NCBI RefSeq assembly: GCF_000972845.2
Contig: NC_040022.1
Coordinates: 3,823,501-3,887,500 of the forward strand
From: Larimichthys crocea
Lineage: Eukaryota > Chordata > Actinopteri > Sciaenidae
DNA length: 64,000 bases
Direction: 5' to 3'
The notes under the pieces are model-generated. The model was not told the DNA's origin. It searched no databases and was given only the letters and a program-made list of their open reading frames with translations. Position numbers and translations under genes: made by a program. Shown in pieces: positions 1 to 13,822 of the stretch. The stretch's first letter is position 1. Each line of letters opens with the position of its first letter.

Positions 1-1140
1 AATCACATCAGCACACTGTGTGTGTGTTTTTAAAAACTTCACTCAGCATTGGATCTGATTTATTTTACTGCCAGAGATAGTTGCCAGTGAGACGTCAGAG
101 ATTACACAGTGAGTCTGCTGTGAACTTTACCGCTGCTCCAGAAAGAACAGTTTAAAATAATTATAACCCAAATTATTTCATTAATGTATTGTTTAAAAGC
201 ACTTAAAGAACAGATAAGAGTATCAACAAAGAACCGGGCCGATAAGGAGCATCGATAACAAGACACGCATCCCGGTGGAGAGCCGCGGAGGAGCGGAGCG
301 AGCGGCTCGGATGCCGCTTCCACACAGGAGGGAAGAAGAGGCGGCGGGGACCCGCTATTGTTCCAATGAGAACAAAGATGAATGCATAAGTAATGAGGGG
401 CCCGGTCTCGGTACGCCGTGCCAAAACGTTCACACCGCTTTTCCCCTCAAAAGTAAGAAAAAAAAAGTCTGAAAAGTTTGTGTGTTAAGCTCTGTGATAC
501 TTGAACGGGCTAACTTGGAAAACGCGGTCCCGTAGCAGCGGCAGCCGCATGAACCGCGCTGCACACCGCTGCGGGGATTGATGCCCTCCGCTCTCGGCTC
601 CGAAACAATTCACACACGCTAATTCACCAGCCAAATAATATTAGTTGAGTCTCCTGGGGGCAAACCGGGTGGTATTAATTTACAAAAATCATCCGGTATA
701 TTTGTATAATAAGATAAACGCTGGTGAAATATCAAGGGCGTCAAGACGTTAGCATCACTGCTGGAGCCGGGCTAGTGGCATTGTTTAACTAGCATTAAAC
801 TACTTAGCTGCCCCGCTTATTGATGGGACCAGCTACGATACGCTGTGTGTGTTGCGCTATGTTAATTATCAGGGTCTCAAAGGCGGCAAAAACTGGTGAG
901 AAAGCTAAAAGCCTGAGGTTAAAAGCCCGCCACACGACGACATTTTATCACTTTTAGGGTCTCCCTCGTGAGAAGCAGGGGGAGGCGACGTGGTCTCTCA
1001 AGATGGGTTAGCTTCTTGGTGGCTAACGCTACGTGCGGCCAGATTAGCCGTGGACGCGTTAGCACTGCATAGCATTAGCGCTGGCAGTCAAAAGACAGGC
1101 CGAACATCCGAGGAGCAGCTTCGGGAAAAGGTCAACTCAC
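1..1140 (-). other. carm1 intron 1 (partial), with GC-rich segment
   Basis: Intronic by inference from the carm1 donor at 1139-1140. Roughly 240-620 is GC- and CpG-enriched compared with surroundings and could be promoter-proximal regulatory sequence or an unrecognised alternative first exon. No exon with recognisable coding content was found. Short ORFs here are not convincing. Confidence 0.5.
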
Positions 1141-1282
1141 CATTGGAGAGATTGATGAGGGCAGCGTCTTGTGTGCTTTTCACTTCTAACCGCAGGGGCT
1201 GCTGCTCCGAGTGTCGCTGTATGTCTCCATTCGCGTCTCCGATGGAGAGGAGCCGCACGCCGGGGAACACCGAGACCGCCAT
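1141..1282 (-). CDS. carm1: carm1 (PRMT4) first coding exon, 5' part of gene only
   Basis: CARM1 is a type I protein arginine methyltransferase and transcriptional coactivator that methylates histone H3 and RNA-processing factors. Only coding exon 1 is here. Read on the minus strand it starts MAVSVFPGVRLLSIGDANGD and runs on through IQRHSEQQPLRLEVK to LSN, ending in phase 1 at a GTGAG donor. This matches the N-terminal PH-like (EVH1-like) domain of vertebrate CARM1, beginning at the short fish start without the alanine-rich human extension. The methyltransferase core must lie beyond the left edge; bases 1-1140 would be intron 1, and I found no second exon there. The start codon lies in an AAGATGGCGG motif, a YY1-type promoter element. 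The identification rests on remembered family sequence and is strong. Confidence 0.9.
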
Positions 1283-1584
1283 CTTCGATCTGGAAGTAGA
1301 GACAGGTCGGTGGCGCTCACATCAAACCACGCACTGCTCTCTGCTGGAGGCAGCCCGGGCACCGACGGCATAAGTAGCTGCAACAGCGACACCTGGTGGA
1401 GCAAGGCGGGCAGTGCGTAAACATAGGTGGCATACGTCATGACTTTATTCTCTCAATGCTCATTTAAAAAAATATATATTTTCAACAGTGTAGTATATTC
1501 TAATTATAAAGTACATTCATATCTATTATGCCGTGATACTTCTTCAGTGCTACGCCCCAATACAGTGTATAATACACCTATGCA

Positions 1585-1930
1585 TGCAGAATCAGAAACA
1601 GAAATACTTTATTAATCCCTGCAGGGAAATTGTTTTCGTTACAGCAGCCCCAAACGGTAAGTGAGATAGCAAGAAAACAAAACTTTATACACCTATACAA
1701 TATCCTATTTTAACACTATATAAACTTGTATAAATAACAGTTAAATTAAACCAGCAACAGTAAAATAAAATCCAAGTAACAGTGAACTTTGCAATATGTA
1801 AATCTAAAACCTTATGAAAAATGTAGTCCTTGAAATAAATAACAGTTAAGTACTTAGACAGTACACTTAAATAAATATATTTATGTTTAATTCTATTCTA
1901 TTTTAGTCTTAACATTTTATTGTATATTCA
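1585..1930. repeat. Teleost retroposon 3'-end-like repeat
   Basis: The segment starts with a version of a very common fish repeat motif, ACTTTATTAATCCCTGCAGG followed by GAAATTG, then becomes A/T-rich with many AATAA-like runs. I recognise the motif from many teleost genomes but cannot assign a named family. The flanking spacer, 1,283-1,584 and 1,931-2,314, is A/T-rich and shows nothing else. Confidence 0.55.
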
Positions 1931-2314
1931 GCTTATTTTTATCTTCTATCTCTAGCGCTGTTATACTCCTCTTAATGCTGAGATACAGGACACACAATAG
2001 GACACATGTCGTTGTGTTTACCTATATATAATAAATGATCAATAAAACCATAAATAAATCAACCTGAAAAGTGAAACTAATTCATACAAACATAAAACAT
2101 GGAAAAAAAGAGCCATGCTATTATTGTTTAACATATCTACCAAATATAAATATACTGTCTAATATCTTACCCAAAAAAATTAGGAGATACAAGGTTTTTG
2201 TGGTAATCATTTATTGTGTAAAATTGATATAAATATAGTAGCATCTTAAATAAGCACAAATATAAGCAAAGCTGTGTGTGCTAAAGACATATAAGAGTCA
2301 ACAGCTGACAGTTT

Positions 2315-3388
2315 TTATAACACAACATTGTATTTTATTGAATCCTGAACAAAATGTAACAGGAATAAAGACTTTCTGGACATCTTGAAGGCTTTGACAG
2401 TACTTTGCAAGGTCAGCTTGGCAGTTGTAAGTGCTGCTTTATGAAACACAGGTCGAACAAAGCTTAAAGTACGCTGTGACATCAGGTAATCTTGAAAAAC
2501 TGCCATGCAAAGTGCCAACTGCTCATCAGGAGAGATACAGCACTTCCTATCTGCAGCACTCATAATGACAGTAAGGTCACCATGGACACACGGCACGGCT
2601 GCAGTAGTTTGGGATCACTATCTTCTGCAAGGACACTTTGCCTGGACCCTCCAAAACCTAGACAACCTTCTATACCACCTGAGCCACAGCTGCCAACCTG
2701 AGAGGTCTTACATTTTCAACTAAAAACGAGATTTATGTGATCTTATTTTACCTGATAGTCAGAATAACAATGTTTTCCCTGCAAGTGAACACATTTTTCA
2801 GCAGTTAAGTTTCAGTATTAATACTGCAAAATTCACGCCAGATACAGCTTCACAGACAAATGACAAAAATAAGCATATGGTAACTTTTAATGGCGAATAA
2901 TAAAAATGCACATAAAATAAGAGAGATGCAAAGAGGCTCAGCGATTACCCATCGACACACAACAGTCCATCAGGTTTCCATTCCTTCTCTTTCCTTATTT
3001 TTTTATAAATTATATTTTCCTAGCGAGTACAAAATGAATGGTTACAGATATTAAAGGCTCCTGTTTCTCCAAAATAAATGACAGCAATCAATAACTCCAA
3101 TCAGCTGTTGATAAATACAGGTGTTAACAAGTGGTCAAAATATTGGATATGGTCATAAAACAGAGTTTGCATTAAGGCCTGTTGTCTAAAGCTACCAGAG
3201 TTTAGACCTCTGAACCCTGGAAAGAGCAAAATATTATAAACCGACTGAATCATGCATCCTGTGGCAGTGTAGGTGTGTGTATGTGTGTGAGTGTGTGTGT
3301 GTATGGTCTTGGCTTCTTTATCCTCAGGGGCAGTGGGGCACATGACAGAAATTCACAGTGGAGCGATCAGGTGCACTCCTTCACGGCT
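2315..3388 (-). other. Probable 3' UTR exon of the G-gamma gene
   Basis: On the minus strand an acceptor (CTTTTCAG) at about 3,389 pairs with a donor one base after the stop codon (TGA-G/GTATGAG, about 3,529), implying a 3' UTR intron of about 140 bp. A minus-strand AATAAA (2,334-2,339) would end a UTR of about 1 kb. A short TG-rich tract at 3,270-3,303 lies inside. Boundaries are inferred from splice and polyA motifs only. Confidence 0.5.
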
Positions 3389-3530
3389 CTGAAAAGACAA
3401 GAAAGCAAATCAATGTGTATCTTGTGTCTCTAGAAGATAGCAGGGTAATTGTTTAGCTGTTCAAAGCAGTACAATGAAAAATATTCGAGAGGCAGAAAAG
3501 AAAATCATTTAAGAGAGATACACTCATACC

Positions 3531-5375
<1,845 letters not shown>

Positions 5376-7318
5376 GACTGATTCCAAGTAACAGAGAAAG
5401 TGACCAGGTAGTCAGTAAACGTTAACGTTTCAAGACGGGGCTGTAATAAAACACATCTTCCGGTGAGATCCTTCAAAATAAAAAGCCTATTCACTCACTT
5501 ATTATTTACTTCCTCCACCCACAACCCAACCCACCCACACCCACATTCACTCACACACACACACACACACACATACAACAGTATCCTAGGCTATAGGGTT
5601 ATATGTGTTACATATAAATGTGCAAATTCATCTTAAGAACAATAATTAAGGGTTAGGGTTACATTATTTTTTGACCCATTTTTTTAAAAAACAAGAGCCT
5701 AAACAATAAGAGGCAGGCACTGAAGAAGAACTTAAAATAGGCAAAACAAGAATGAGATGAAAATCGGATTTGGATCCTTGTGTATGAATGGTTATGACTA
5801 ATGTTTGATTGTTACTGTATGGTGATTATGTAGACTTTAAGATGAGTTCTTGATATGCTTCCTTAAGTCTGTAAAACTTTAGTTTATAACTGGAGGAAAA
5901 CCAGTTGGTCAAAACAAAACTATAAAAATAAATATTTCTCTCATGTGCACAATTACACTCTTTGTCTCTCTGAAGTCCTGAAGCAAATATTTTGTTGATC
6001 ACATGATAAGTTCAGGAAACATGGGCGTCGTCCGGGTTATTCCCGAAGAATGTTTTCTTTAACACTAAATAATAATACGACAAATAATATTACTCGACTT
6101 GGAACTTGGAACTTAAAACGAAATGTACAGACGTGTCGTGATAGAAAATCTTTCTTTGATCATGAAGCCTAATATTATTCTACCATTCTGAAGTGTGAAC
6201 GTCTGCAGCTCGGATAAGTCAGTACTCGGCCAGCCAGCTGTGGACAAACAGAACATCAGCACTGTATCATCTCAGACGCATTCAGTCACACCTGAATGAC
6301 GTTAAATTGGATGACGTTAAATTAATGTCAAATTCATTCATTCAGTTTTTTCTCTTCATTATGAGCCAAGCTCTGCTGTAGTCTATCAAAGTCTCTGCTG
6401 TGCACTGTGTTCTCAAACTGTTGTAAACTTTTGTTAAGCTCGTTTAGGGAAAGGAGACAACACAAAAGCAGTTGTTGTAACTAAAATGAAGAAATTCTTC
6501 GTGAGTGTCCGTACCTGAACCGGACCCCAAGTAGTTAACAACCTGATTTAACGAGTCAATTCATTAATTAACATTTACAATTGATCACTCAGAGGAACAA
6601 TGTCAAGCTGTTAAATTGTACTAACTTTACTAAGTTTGTCCGCCAAATTGCATCCCGCGGACCTGGAGCTCAGCTCAGGATACACGTAAACGCTACAACA
6701 GAAGTTATACACAGAAAAACAAAACACACTATAATATATATTTATGCAAAAGTCATGCCTTTGTGTTGATGTAACTGTTTTGTACCTGTTGTCTCTCATG
6801 TCTTTGGTGTTTTTGTTTATTAAAAATATAAAAGGCTTTTCTTAACAAAAATATCTTTAATTCTTAAATTGCTCTTTTAATCAGACTATAAATAATCTTT
6901 AACATAACTTATATAAAAGTACAACAGAAATTAAATTGTGGACCCTTAACACTGACAAAACGAAGAACACGGCTATCAAATAAAAAAAACAACTGAGAAC
7001 TTTAATAAATAATACCGTTAGTTAAATTATTAATAGGGAGTAATTCATTGTCACTAGCTCGTTTGATTTTCAAACAACTTAATTTTCCTATTCCTCTATA
7101 CACACGTCTAAAAATAAAGACAGCAGCGTGTTTTGTTGTAATAAAACTTAGAGGAGGGTCTAATGGCCTGGGTGACTGTTTGTATGGAGTACAGCCTGTA
7201 TAATTATCCGTGTATTTATTTATAGGATAATTATATTGTAATAAATAATTCTTTAAATTATAGTGGAAATAATCATATTATTGGATACGTTTTCTATTCT
7301 TCTCATCTTTTTTAATAG
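5376..7318. other. Intergenic spacer between G-gamma and clpp
   Basis: Contains the short promoter region of the G-gamma gene (about 5,376-5,480), a CA repeat at about 5,550-5,572, a short telomere-like AGGGTTAGGGTTA at about 5,648-5,660, and otherwise A/T-rich sequence. I see no coding exon. Small ORFs at 6,581-6,799 are in A/T-rich, low-information sequence. Confidence 0.5.
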
Positions 7319-7533
7319 CTCCTTTTCACAGCAGCCGTTCTGACATGAAGTAGTGGGATCAAACAGGTTTCCAATGATACTAATTAAGGCTGTGTTCCAT
7401 TTAGTGCAGCAGAGGGGTGCAGCCAGGGGTACTTGGCCACAGCAGACTGTGTTTGAGCTGAGTGGTATGGAGCCTTAATTAGTATCATTGGTAACACCTG
7501 TGTTTACCTGCTATTTCTGCTTTGAAAGGGGTC
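7319..7533. mobile_element. Palindromic MITE-like element, copy 1
   Basis: Two inverted arms flank a short centre. The left arm contains CCAATGATACTAATTAAGG (about 7,371-7,389) and the right arm its complement CCTTAATTAGTATCATTGG (about 7,473-7,491). Outer sequence CCTTTTCACAGCAG is mirrored more loosely by CTGCTTTGAAAGGGG. A second copy lies at about 38,110-38,256. No coding capacity, so this is a non-autonomous DNA transposon; the parent family is not determined. Confidence 0.7.
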
Positions 7534-7674
7534 TATTGAATACATTTCACCATGACTGTTATTTTACGATTATATGTGATAACTGAGCCGAGCTTTAAAC
7601 TTGAGTCGACTGAAATCCCGTTTGTATTCCGTGGTGAAAGGATGTGGGTTTGTTTCCCGGGCGTCCTGTAGCGG

Positions 7675-7805
7675 GAGCTGATGAAAGAAGAGACTGTTAG
7701 CGGAGAGGAAGAAGCGGAAGATGGCGGTTCAAAGGTTAAACTGGGACTGATTCCGGTGGAGCTGGGGGTCACAGAGAGGGGGAGTGAGAGCGTACGTTCT
7801 TCAAA
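7675..7805 (+). promoter_or_regulatory. clpp promoter / 5' UTR with ETS- and YY1-like motifs
   Basis: Just upstream of the clpp start there is GCGGAAG followed by AAGATGGCGG (about 7,713-7,726), resembling ETS and YY1 sites typical of TATA-less housekeeping and mitochondrial-gene promoters. No TATA box is evident. Motif matching was by eye. Confidence 0.45.
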
Positions 7806-7964
7806 ATGTTGTTACGCGTGAGTACGAGAAGTTGTCTACCGTAAATATACCGTGTTTTAAAGTGTTTTAAAGTCTGAGCTTGGTGTTTACTGTTGTTATC
7901 GCCGAATGTCGCGTGAGCGTGTTAGCTCGTAGCTCGTGTCTTCATGGCATCACCTCTAAAGCTG

Positions 7965-8012
<48 letters not shown>

Positions 8013-11000
8013 TGTCGTTACTGACTGTCTCTGCCACAGACACACACTGTGTCGTCTGATTCCTGAAAGGACACAAACCGAGCCAGTCCAAAACAAACCC
8101 GGGTTTGTGTCACTCTTTGTCGGAGCTCGAAGCAGAGTCTGTTAGTGTGCGTGATGGCATCATCTGAAGTTACACAAGCCGTTTTGTAACACACCGAAAG
8201 ACTAAAACGATCCTGTTACAATCTGAATACAAAACATACTTTTGTTTACCTGCTATTGTACATTACGTAAGAGGCTGCTCATCCAAAAACGTGTAGGACT
8301 TTACCTTATTTTGCCAATAAATACATCGGGTTTGTTAAATAACTTCTGTTGTATTGCCACTACAGTGAAAACAGGCAGAACCACCTCTACTTAGAGTTTT
8401 TACCTGTTGCCAGGCTGTTACATTCACGACTATTTATTTTCCTTCATTGAAAACATGCTGTATCTAAACCATCGTGTGCTCTCTGCATGTGTTCTCAGAG
8501 GGCGTTGCACATCGGAGGCTTGACACTGAAACACAGCAGGTCCATCCACCACAGTTCTGTATGGAGGAGTCCTCTCATACCCATAGTTGTGGAGCAGACG
8601 GTGAGTGAGATGACTTTAGACCTTGTCCAGGGATAGATCAGGTATTCTAAAGAGGGCCAACAGTCTACAGTCGATGGTGACCAGTGTGCCCACAGTTTGG
8701 AGAAACAAAGTGTGGACAGCGTCAGCAGAAAACTGTATTTTAGCCACATAAAAAGTCCCACCTAAGTTCAAGCGTATGCTATGTTGTATGAATATTTTCA
8801 CTTGATCTAGTCTTTTTCTTCCAGCTGTGCTGTGCACTGTCATGCTGCAGATCAGTTGTTACAGACAGAACAATTGAAACTAAACTTGATGTTTCTAAAC
8901 ATTTCAAAGCTGGTGCATGCTTGTGTTGTTCTGGCTGTCCATCCAGACAGCAGATCTGTGGTGTATAATACAAGCACGGGGTGCAGTTGGGCTCATGTGT
9001 TGGAATACAGAACATCTTTGGTTAGTGCCAAAGCCGTATAAGTGTAGATAGGCTATCTACAGCCGTGCATAGCTCTGCTTCTGTGCCAGGTTCACTGTCT
9101 GCTTGACCTTATATACTGTAGGTAATAGACCATTTATAAGTACCTTATACAATGCCACAGTACCCAAACCATGACTGTAAACACCCAATAGTGTCCAAAG
9201 GGGTTTTTGCATGATGCTGTTCAGATTTTTCCTGGGTTTTATATTTGTTGTTTTTCTATGAACAAACAGACAGCCAGCCGGGAAGAAGAGAAGAGGAGCG
9301 TCACACAGCTTGAGAAACAGCATGACTGATGTTAAGACAGCTACCTAAAGATCTTTGGATACCAAAAGTTCAAATATTTACATCATAATATCAGTAAAAC
9401 GCTGAACAAGTAGTGCTGTTCGTTGTTGATCAGGTTTAAAGTCGAGGAGAATAGGAACCAATCAACACTAAAAGGCCAGTCACATGACTGGATCCAGATC
9501 TTTTGTTGGTGTTCTCTAATTGAAACACTTCTGCCTTCTTGTTGTTTTTCAAGGGGAGAGGAGAGAGAGCGTATGACATCTACTCTCGCCTTCTCAGAGA
9601 GAGAATCATTTGTGTAATGGGTCCAGTAAGTGTCTCCCTGAATATTGAGCTTTAGTTTGAATTCCATTTTTTTCATCATCATCTTTTCAGAGTGATCTAT
9701 ATTCTCGCTCTCTCTCCCCTGCTCAGATCGATGACTCTGTAGCCAGCCTGGTCATTGCACAGCTGCTCTTCCTCCAGTCAGAAAGCAACAACAAACCCAT
9801 CCACATGTACATCAACAGTCCCGGTAAGACGTCAGTGAAGGGTTAGAAGAATATAAATATATCTATATGTTGTTTTTTTTTTTTCTTTTTGATTCCAGGT
9901 TAAAAAAAATGCTTCATCACATAAAATGAGTAAAGTGATGTCTTTATTTGAATCCTTGCTCTCTCCCAGGTGGTGTGGTCACAGCAGGCCTGGCCATTTA
10001 CGACACCATGCAGTACATCCTTAATCCCATCTCTACCTGGTGTGTCGGGCAGGCAGCCAGCATGGGCAGCTTACTCTTGGCAGCAGGAACATCAGGCATG
10101 AGGCATTCACTGCCCAATGCCCGGATCATGGTTCACCAGCCTTCAGGAGGTGCCAGGGTAAGGCGGTCTTACCCTGATTGGAAATAAAGCATCATTACAA
10201 AAACGTGAAAATTCTGAAAGTTGTGAAGCGTGTAAAGGTGACCATGTGACTGCTGGTTCCAGGGTCAGGCCACAGACATCGCCATCCAGGCTGAAGAGAT
10301 CCTGAAGCTGAAGAGACAGATCAATAACATTTATGCCAAACACACAGGGCAGCCACTGGAAACCATTGGTAGGTCTGCTCAGCTCTTCATCTACAGTTTG
10401 ATATGAAAAGAAATAAAAGCACCAGTCCTAAACCTTTTTCACCACACACAAACACACACACATTTTACTGCACAGAAAACTTTATTCAAATAATCCAGTG
10501 CTGTCAGAACAGGGCAGTACTCACACTACACACAGCATACACCTCCTGCACATGTAATGAAGGTTTAGTTTCCCATGCAGACATGGTTCATCACAACCTG
10601 CAGCCAAACACAATCCAGTTCTCTATTACACAAAGTAATGTGACATTCAAAAATCTATAAAAGAAAGCTCAGAACAGCCAATCAGAGAATACACCTGCAC
10701 TTGACTCGTATGAAATCCTTAATATTTCCAGCAGCGATTAACATGTGGAACAGTCTAATATATTGATTCGATATAATTAGAGATTAATTAATAGGAATGG
10801 AAATAAAAATGAAACTAAACTACCAGCTTTAGCATCTTACCGCTCAAATTCCCATTATTCATGTTTCCAGCTCCTGTACGGAATAGGAAGCAACAAAACC
10901 AGTTGTATTGTGTTATTTTTTGACTGAGTTCAGATTAATAATCTCAACAAAAAGAGGTGAGGTAGGCTACAAGGGTAAAAGGGCGAGTCGATGCTTTAAA

Positions 11001-11558
11001 AATCTGAACATCCTAAACAAATTAAAAAAGTGAAGGATTTTACCCTGATTTATTAACACAGGGAAAGACCACCACCTCTAAACATGATGACTAGTATCTC
11101 TAGTTATGTGGAAATCAACTTATTTAGTTAATACCGTTACTAACATTCATAATATCATTTAGAGTTATCGCACTGAGAGGCACAACAGTTGCCAACACTG
11201 TCAGGTTGTTCCCGTGAAGAGATGATGGTGGCGGCCACACAGCTAACTTGGCAATAAACACACAATACATACTACAAGAAAAGTTCTACATAGGAGATGC
11301 TCATTTCTCTTCACCTTTTCTGCCCCTTTAGAGGGTGTGATGGAGAGAGATCGCTACATGAGCCCCATGGAGGCGCAGGACTTTGGTCTCATTGACCGGG
11401 TCCTGGTCCACCCACCCCAGGCAGGCCAGGATGAGCCTGAGCTGGTGCAGAAAGAGCCAGCGGCAGCAGCCAGTCCCTCTCCACAGCCAGAGTCTCCAGC
11501 TCCAGAGCAGGCACCCTCTGGGACAAACCCCCCCTCTTCATACAAACCTGAGCCATGA
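7806..11558 (+). CDS. clpp: clpp, mitochondrial ATP-dependent Clp protease proteolytic subunit
   Basis: ClpP forms the tetradecameric serine protease chamber that works with ClpX in the mitochondrial matrix. Seven coding exons: 7806-7817, 8499-8600, 9554-9625, 9727-9823, 9970-10157, 10263-10368 and 11332-11558, all with GT-AG junctions and continuous frame, giving 267 residues. Exon 1 encodes only MLLR. Residues 1 to about 30 are Arg/His/Ser-rich as expected for a presequence. The core starts at [20 protein letters not shown]. The triad is visible: Ser125 in GQAASMGS, His150 in MVHQPSGG, Asp199 in ERDRYMSP; these align with human Ser153/His178/Asp227 at a constant offset of 28. The Pro/Glu/Ser-rich tail after HPPQAG resembles the mammalian extension. 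PolyA signals occur at 11,716 and 11,982. Confidence 0.97.
7966..8010. repeat. (CA)n microsatellite in clpp intron 1
   Basis: About 45 bases of uninterrupted CA dinucleotide, seen directly. It is likely length-polymorphic. Confidence 0.95.
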
Positions 11559-11987
11559 GTCCACCACAGAGCTGTCTGGATGTGACACCTGACAGTTCCG
11601 GAGAACAAGGCCGAGCCTCCAGGGGTGGTTTAGTTTTAAATGGATTCTTTCTCCCCCCTAACCAACACTCTGCAGTCTCCATGTGTACACGCATCATGTA
11701 CAGTTTGGTCTATAAAATAAAAGTAAAAGAAGAGATGCTGAAAAGGGGCCGACAGTAGTCAGTCATTGTTCACCTCTGAAGGAAGCAGGAGTATTGAGCT
11801 GAGCTGATCTCTGAGCAGCAGAGTGAAGCATGGCTCGATAAGACGCTCTCTAGTTTATTTAGGGGAGGGGAAGCCTGTTAAGACTGTGAAGCCATTTCAT
11901 TCTGTACCTCGTCGCTGCATAGACATCCACTGAAGAGTGGACACAACCTGTATGACCTGTATTTGAAATACTCATATTTGTAATAAA
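11559..11987 (+). other. clpp 3' UTR
   Basis: Sequence from the stop codon to the second AATAAA (11,982-11,987). An earlier AATAAA at 11,716-11,721 could give a shorter transcript of about 160-180 bases of UTR. Inferred from signals only. Confidence 0.5.
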
Positions 11988-13344
11988 TATGATCATTTTG
12001 ACCACAATTCATAAACATGGACTGTTTTTTTTTTTTTAAAATCTATACTCATAATTCATCCTGTCATCCAAAGATCATCACATCCACAGTAACTGAACTG
12101 CTGAACAGTTAGACTTTCAAACTACGTGCTGCTTTGCAGGCATTAGCACCCAGAGCAGATACAATCTGATGATCCTAACATTTTCCTAAATTGATTTAAT
12201 TGAAAGCCTTGGAACACTGCTGGTGCTCCTTAAGTTATATTGAATAAAAAAGTCATAATTCTGACACCCAGTGTGGGGCATTCAGATGACCCTATGTTTG
12301 AATCTGGTCAAAGGTTTGAGCAGGGCCATGATGAAGTCTGCAGATCCTGCTGTGTATGGATTGTGTGGAAAAGTGTAAAGCCCACTGACACCTCCAGAGG
12401 CTTCAATGCTCTGAAACAACAAACAAATGTACCCAGTTCTGATGATACTGTGGATTCTAGATTAGTTCTGCTATGTCAGGTGCACGTCTTCCAGCATTAA
12501 CAGAACTGATTTGACCATCAGTGTCATAGTAATCACAAGATGTCCAGTGAAAATACTGTCTTGAAAAGCAAAGTATTTACAAAAAAACATTATGTTGTGT
12601 GGTTGAAGGTCCCATATAGAAACACATTTTGAATTCTAGATGTCAAAAGGTCCAGAGTGTAACATTTAAGTTGATCTACTGTCAGAAATGGAATAAAACA
12701 TTCATAGGTATGTTTACAAAGAATGGAAATATTGTTTGGTTTGCCCAGGCACAGACCTTCAAATCCACCCACACAACAGAGCTCGCTGATTACCTGCAGA
12801 TGGAGTGTAACGAGTTTCTAAGAATTTAAAATCATCGTAAGTCTAATAAGACTGATGACATTATTTAATGAATCAACAGATCAAGAGGGTTAACTTGTTT
12901 CTGCAGCTGACGTCACTGTGATGCAGAAGTTATCGTTGCTGTGCTGCTGTCATTGTTTCGTGTGTGAGTATGCTTATGATGCAACAGATAGCTCTTGTTA
13001 TTAATACTCATCTTGTTATTGATGCTGATATTTTTTTCCTCCTTTCCTTCATAGTTTCCAATGCTGGATGTTAATGAGTATCACATATTTCATATTTACA
13101 TTTAGCTGACACTTTTGTCCAGAGATAAGTACTGTGACAGTTGTAGAGGAGGACATATTTAGCATGTCTGGTTGTTGGTAGTGTTGGAGAGGAGGGACTG
13201 AAGAGCTGGGTCTTCAGGAGGTTTTGAAAATTAAAATGAATATACAGCGGTCCTGTGGCAGCATGTGCAGCACGACAAAAACAACACGACCAAACTGATG
13301 CTTTTCTTTAAGAACAACTTTCAAATATATCTTTGCAAAAATGT
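11988..13344. repeat. Spacer between clpp and aldh3b with two old repeats
   Basis: Bases about 12,640-12,860 resemble, in inverted orientation, a teleost repeat that ends in GGACCTTTAA and also occurs near 31,000-31,320 and 47,610-48,120. Bases 13,092-13,240 match the end of the L2-like LINE at 49,985-50,150 (shared GACACTTTTGTCC and GTTGTTGGTAGTGTTGGAGA). No coding exon is recognised. Confidence 0.5.
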
Positions 13345-13822
13345 CATTTATTCATAGTTTCATAGAAAAAAGGGTTAAAATACAGACAAGGAAACACCAA
13401 AAAATACAAACCAAAAGAAACACAAAAGATTTACAATGCCAATAGAATGACGTTATTAAATACAAAGTAACACCATATTCACCATGTAAAGATGTAAGAG
13501 GATAAAAAGAAGTGGGACCATTGATATTTAATATCCGAAACAGTTTAAATGGTTTTATCAATAAAAACAAAACAGACCTCTTTTGTCAAATGCAAATACA
13601 TTCATTAATTATATATTAATTAGACATATTATTAAAGTGTTATTGAAGTCTGTCTTGAGAGAACAATGTGCATGCAGTAGGTTACCACCCAGTATGTTAA
13701 TATACACAACCCAACACTTTAAAAGAGGAATTAAATCTTATTTCCACATGTATTTTTCCATCATTCACACAGTATAAAAAGTTTTACTATCTTCACACAC
13801 ACATATACACGCTCGCCTGTCA
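13345..13822 (-). other. aldh3b-like 3' UTR
   Basis: A minus-strand AATAAA is at 13,347-13,352, about 470 bases downstream of the aldehyde dehydrogenase stop codon. The sequence is A/T-rich and lacks exons. Confidence 0.45.
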
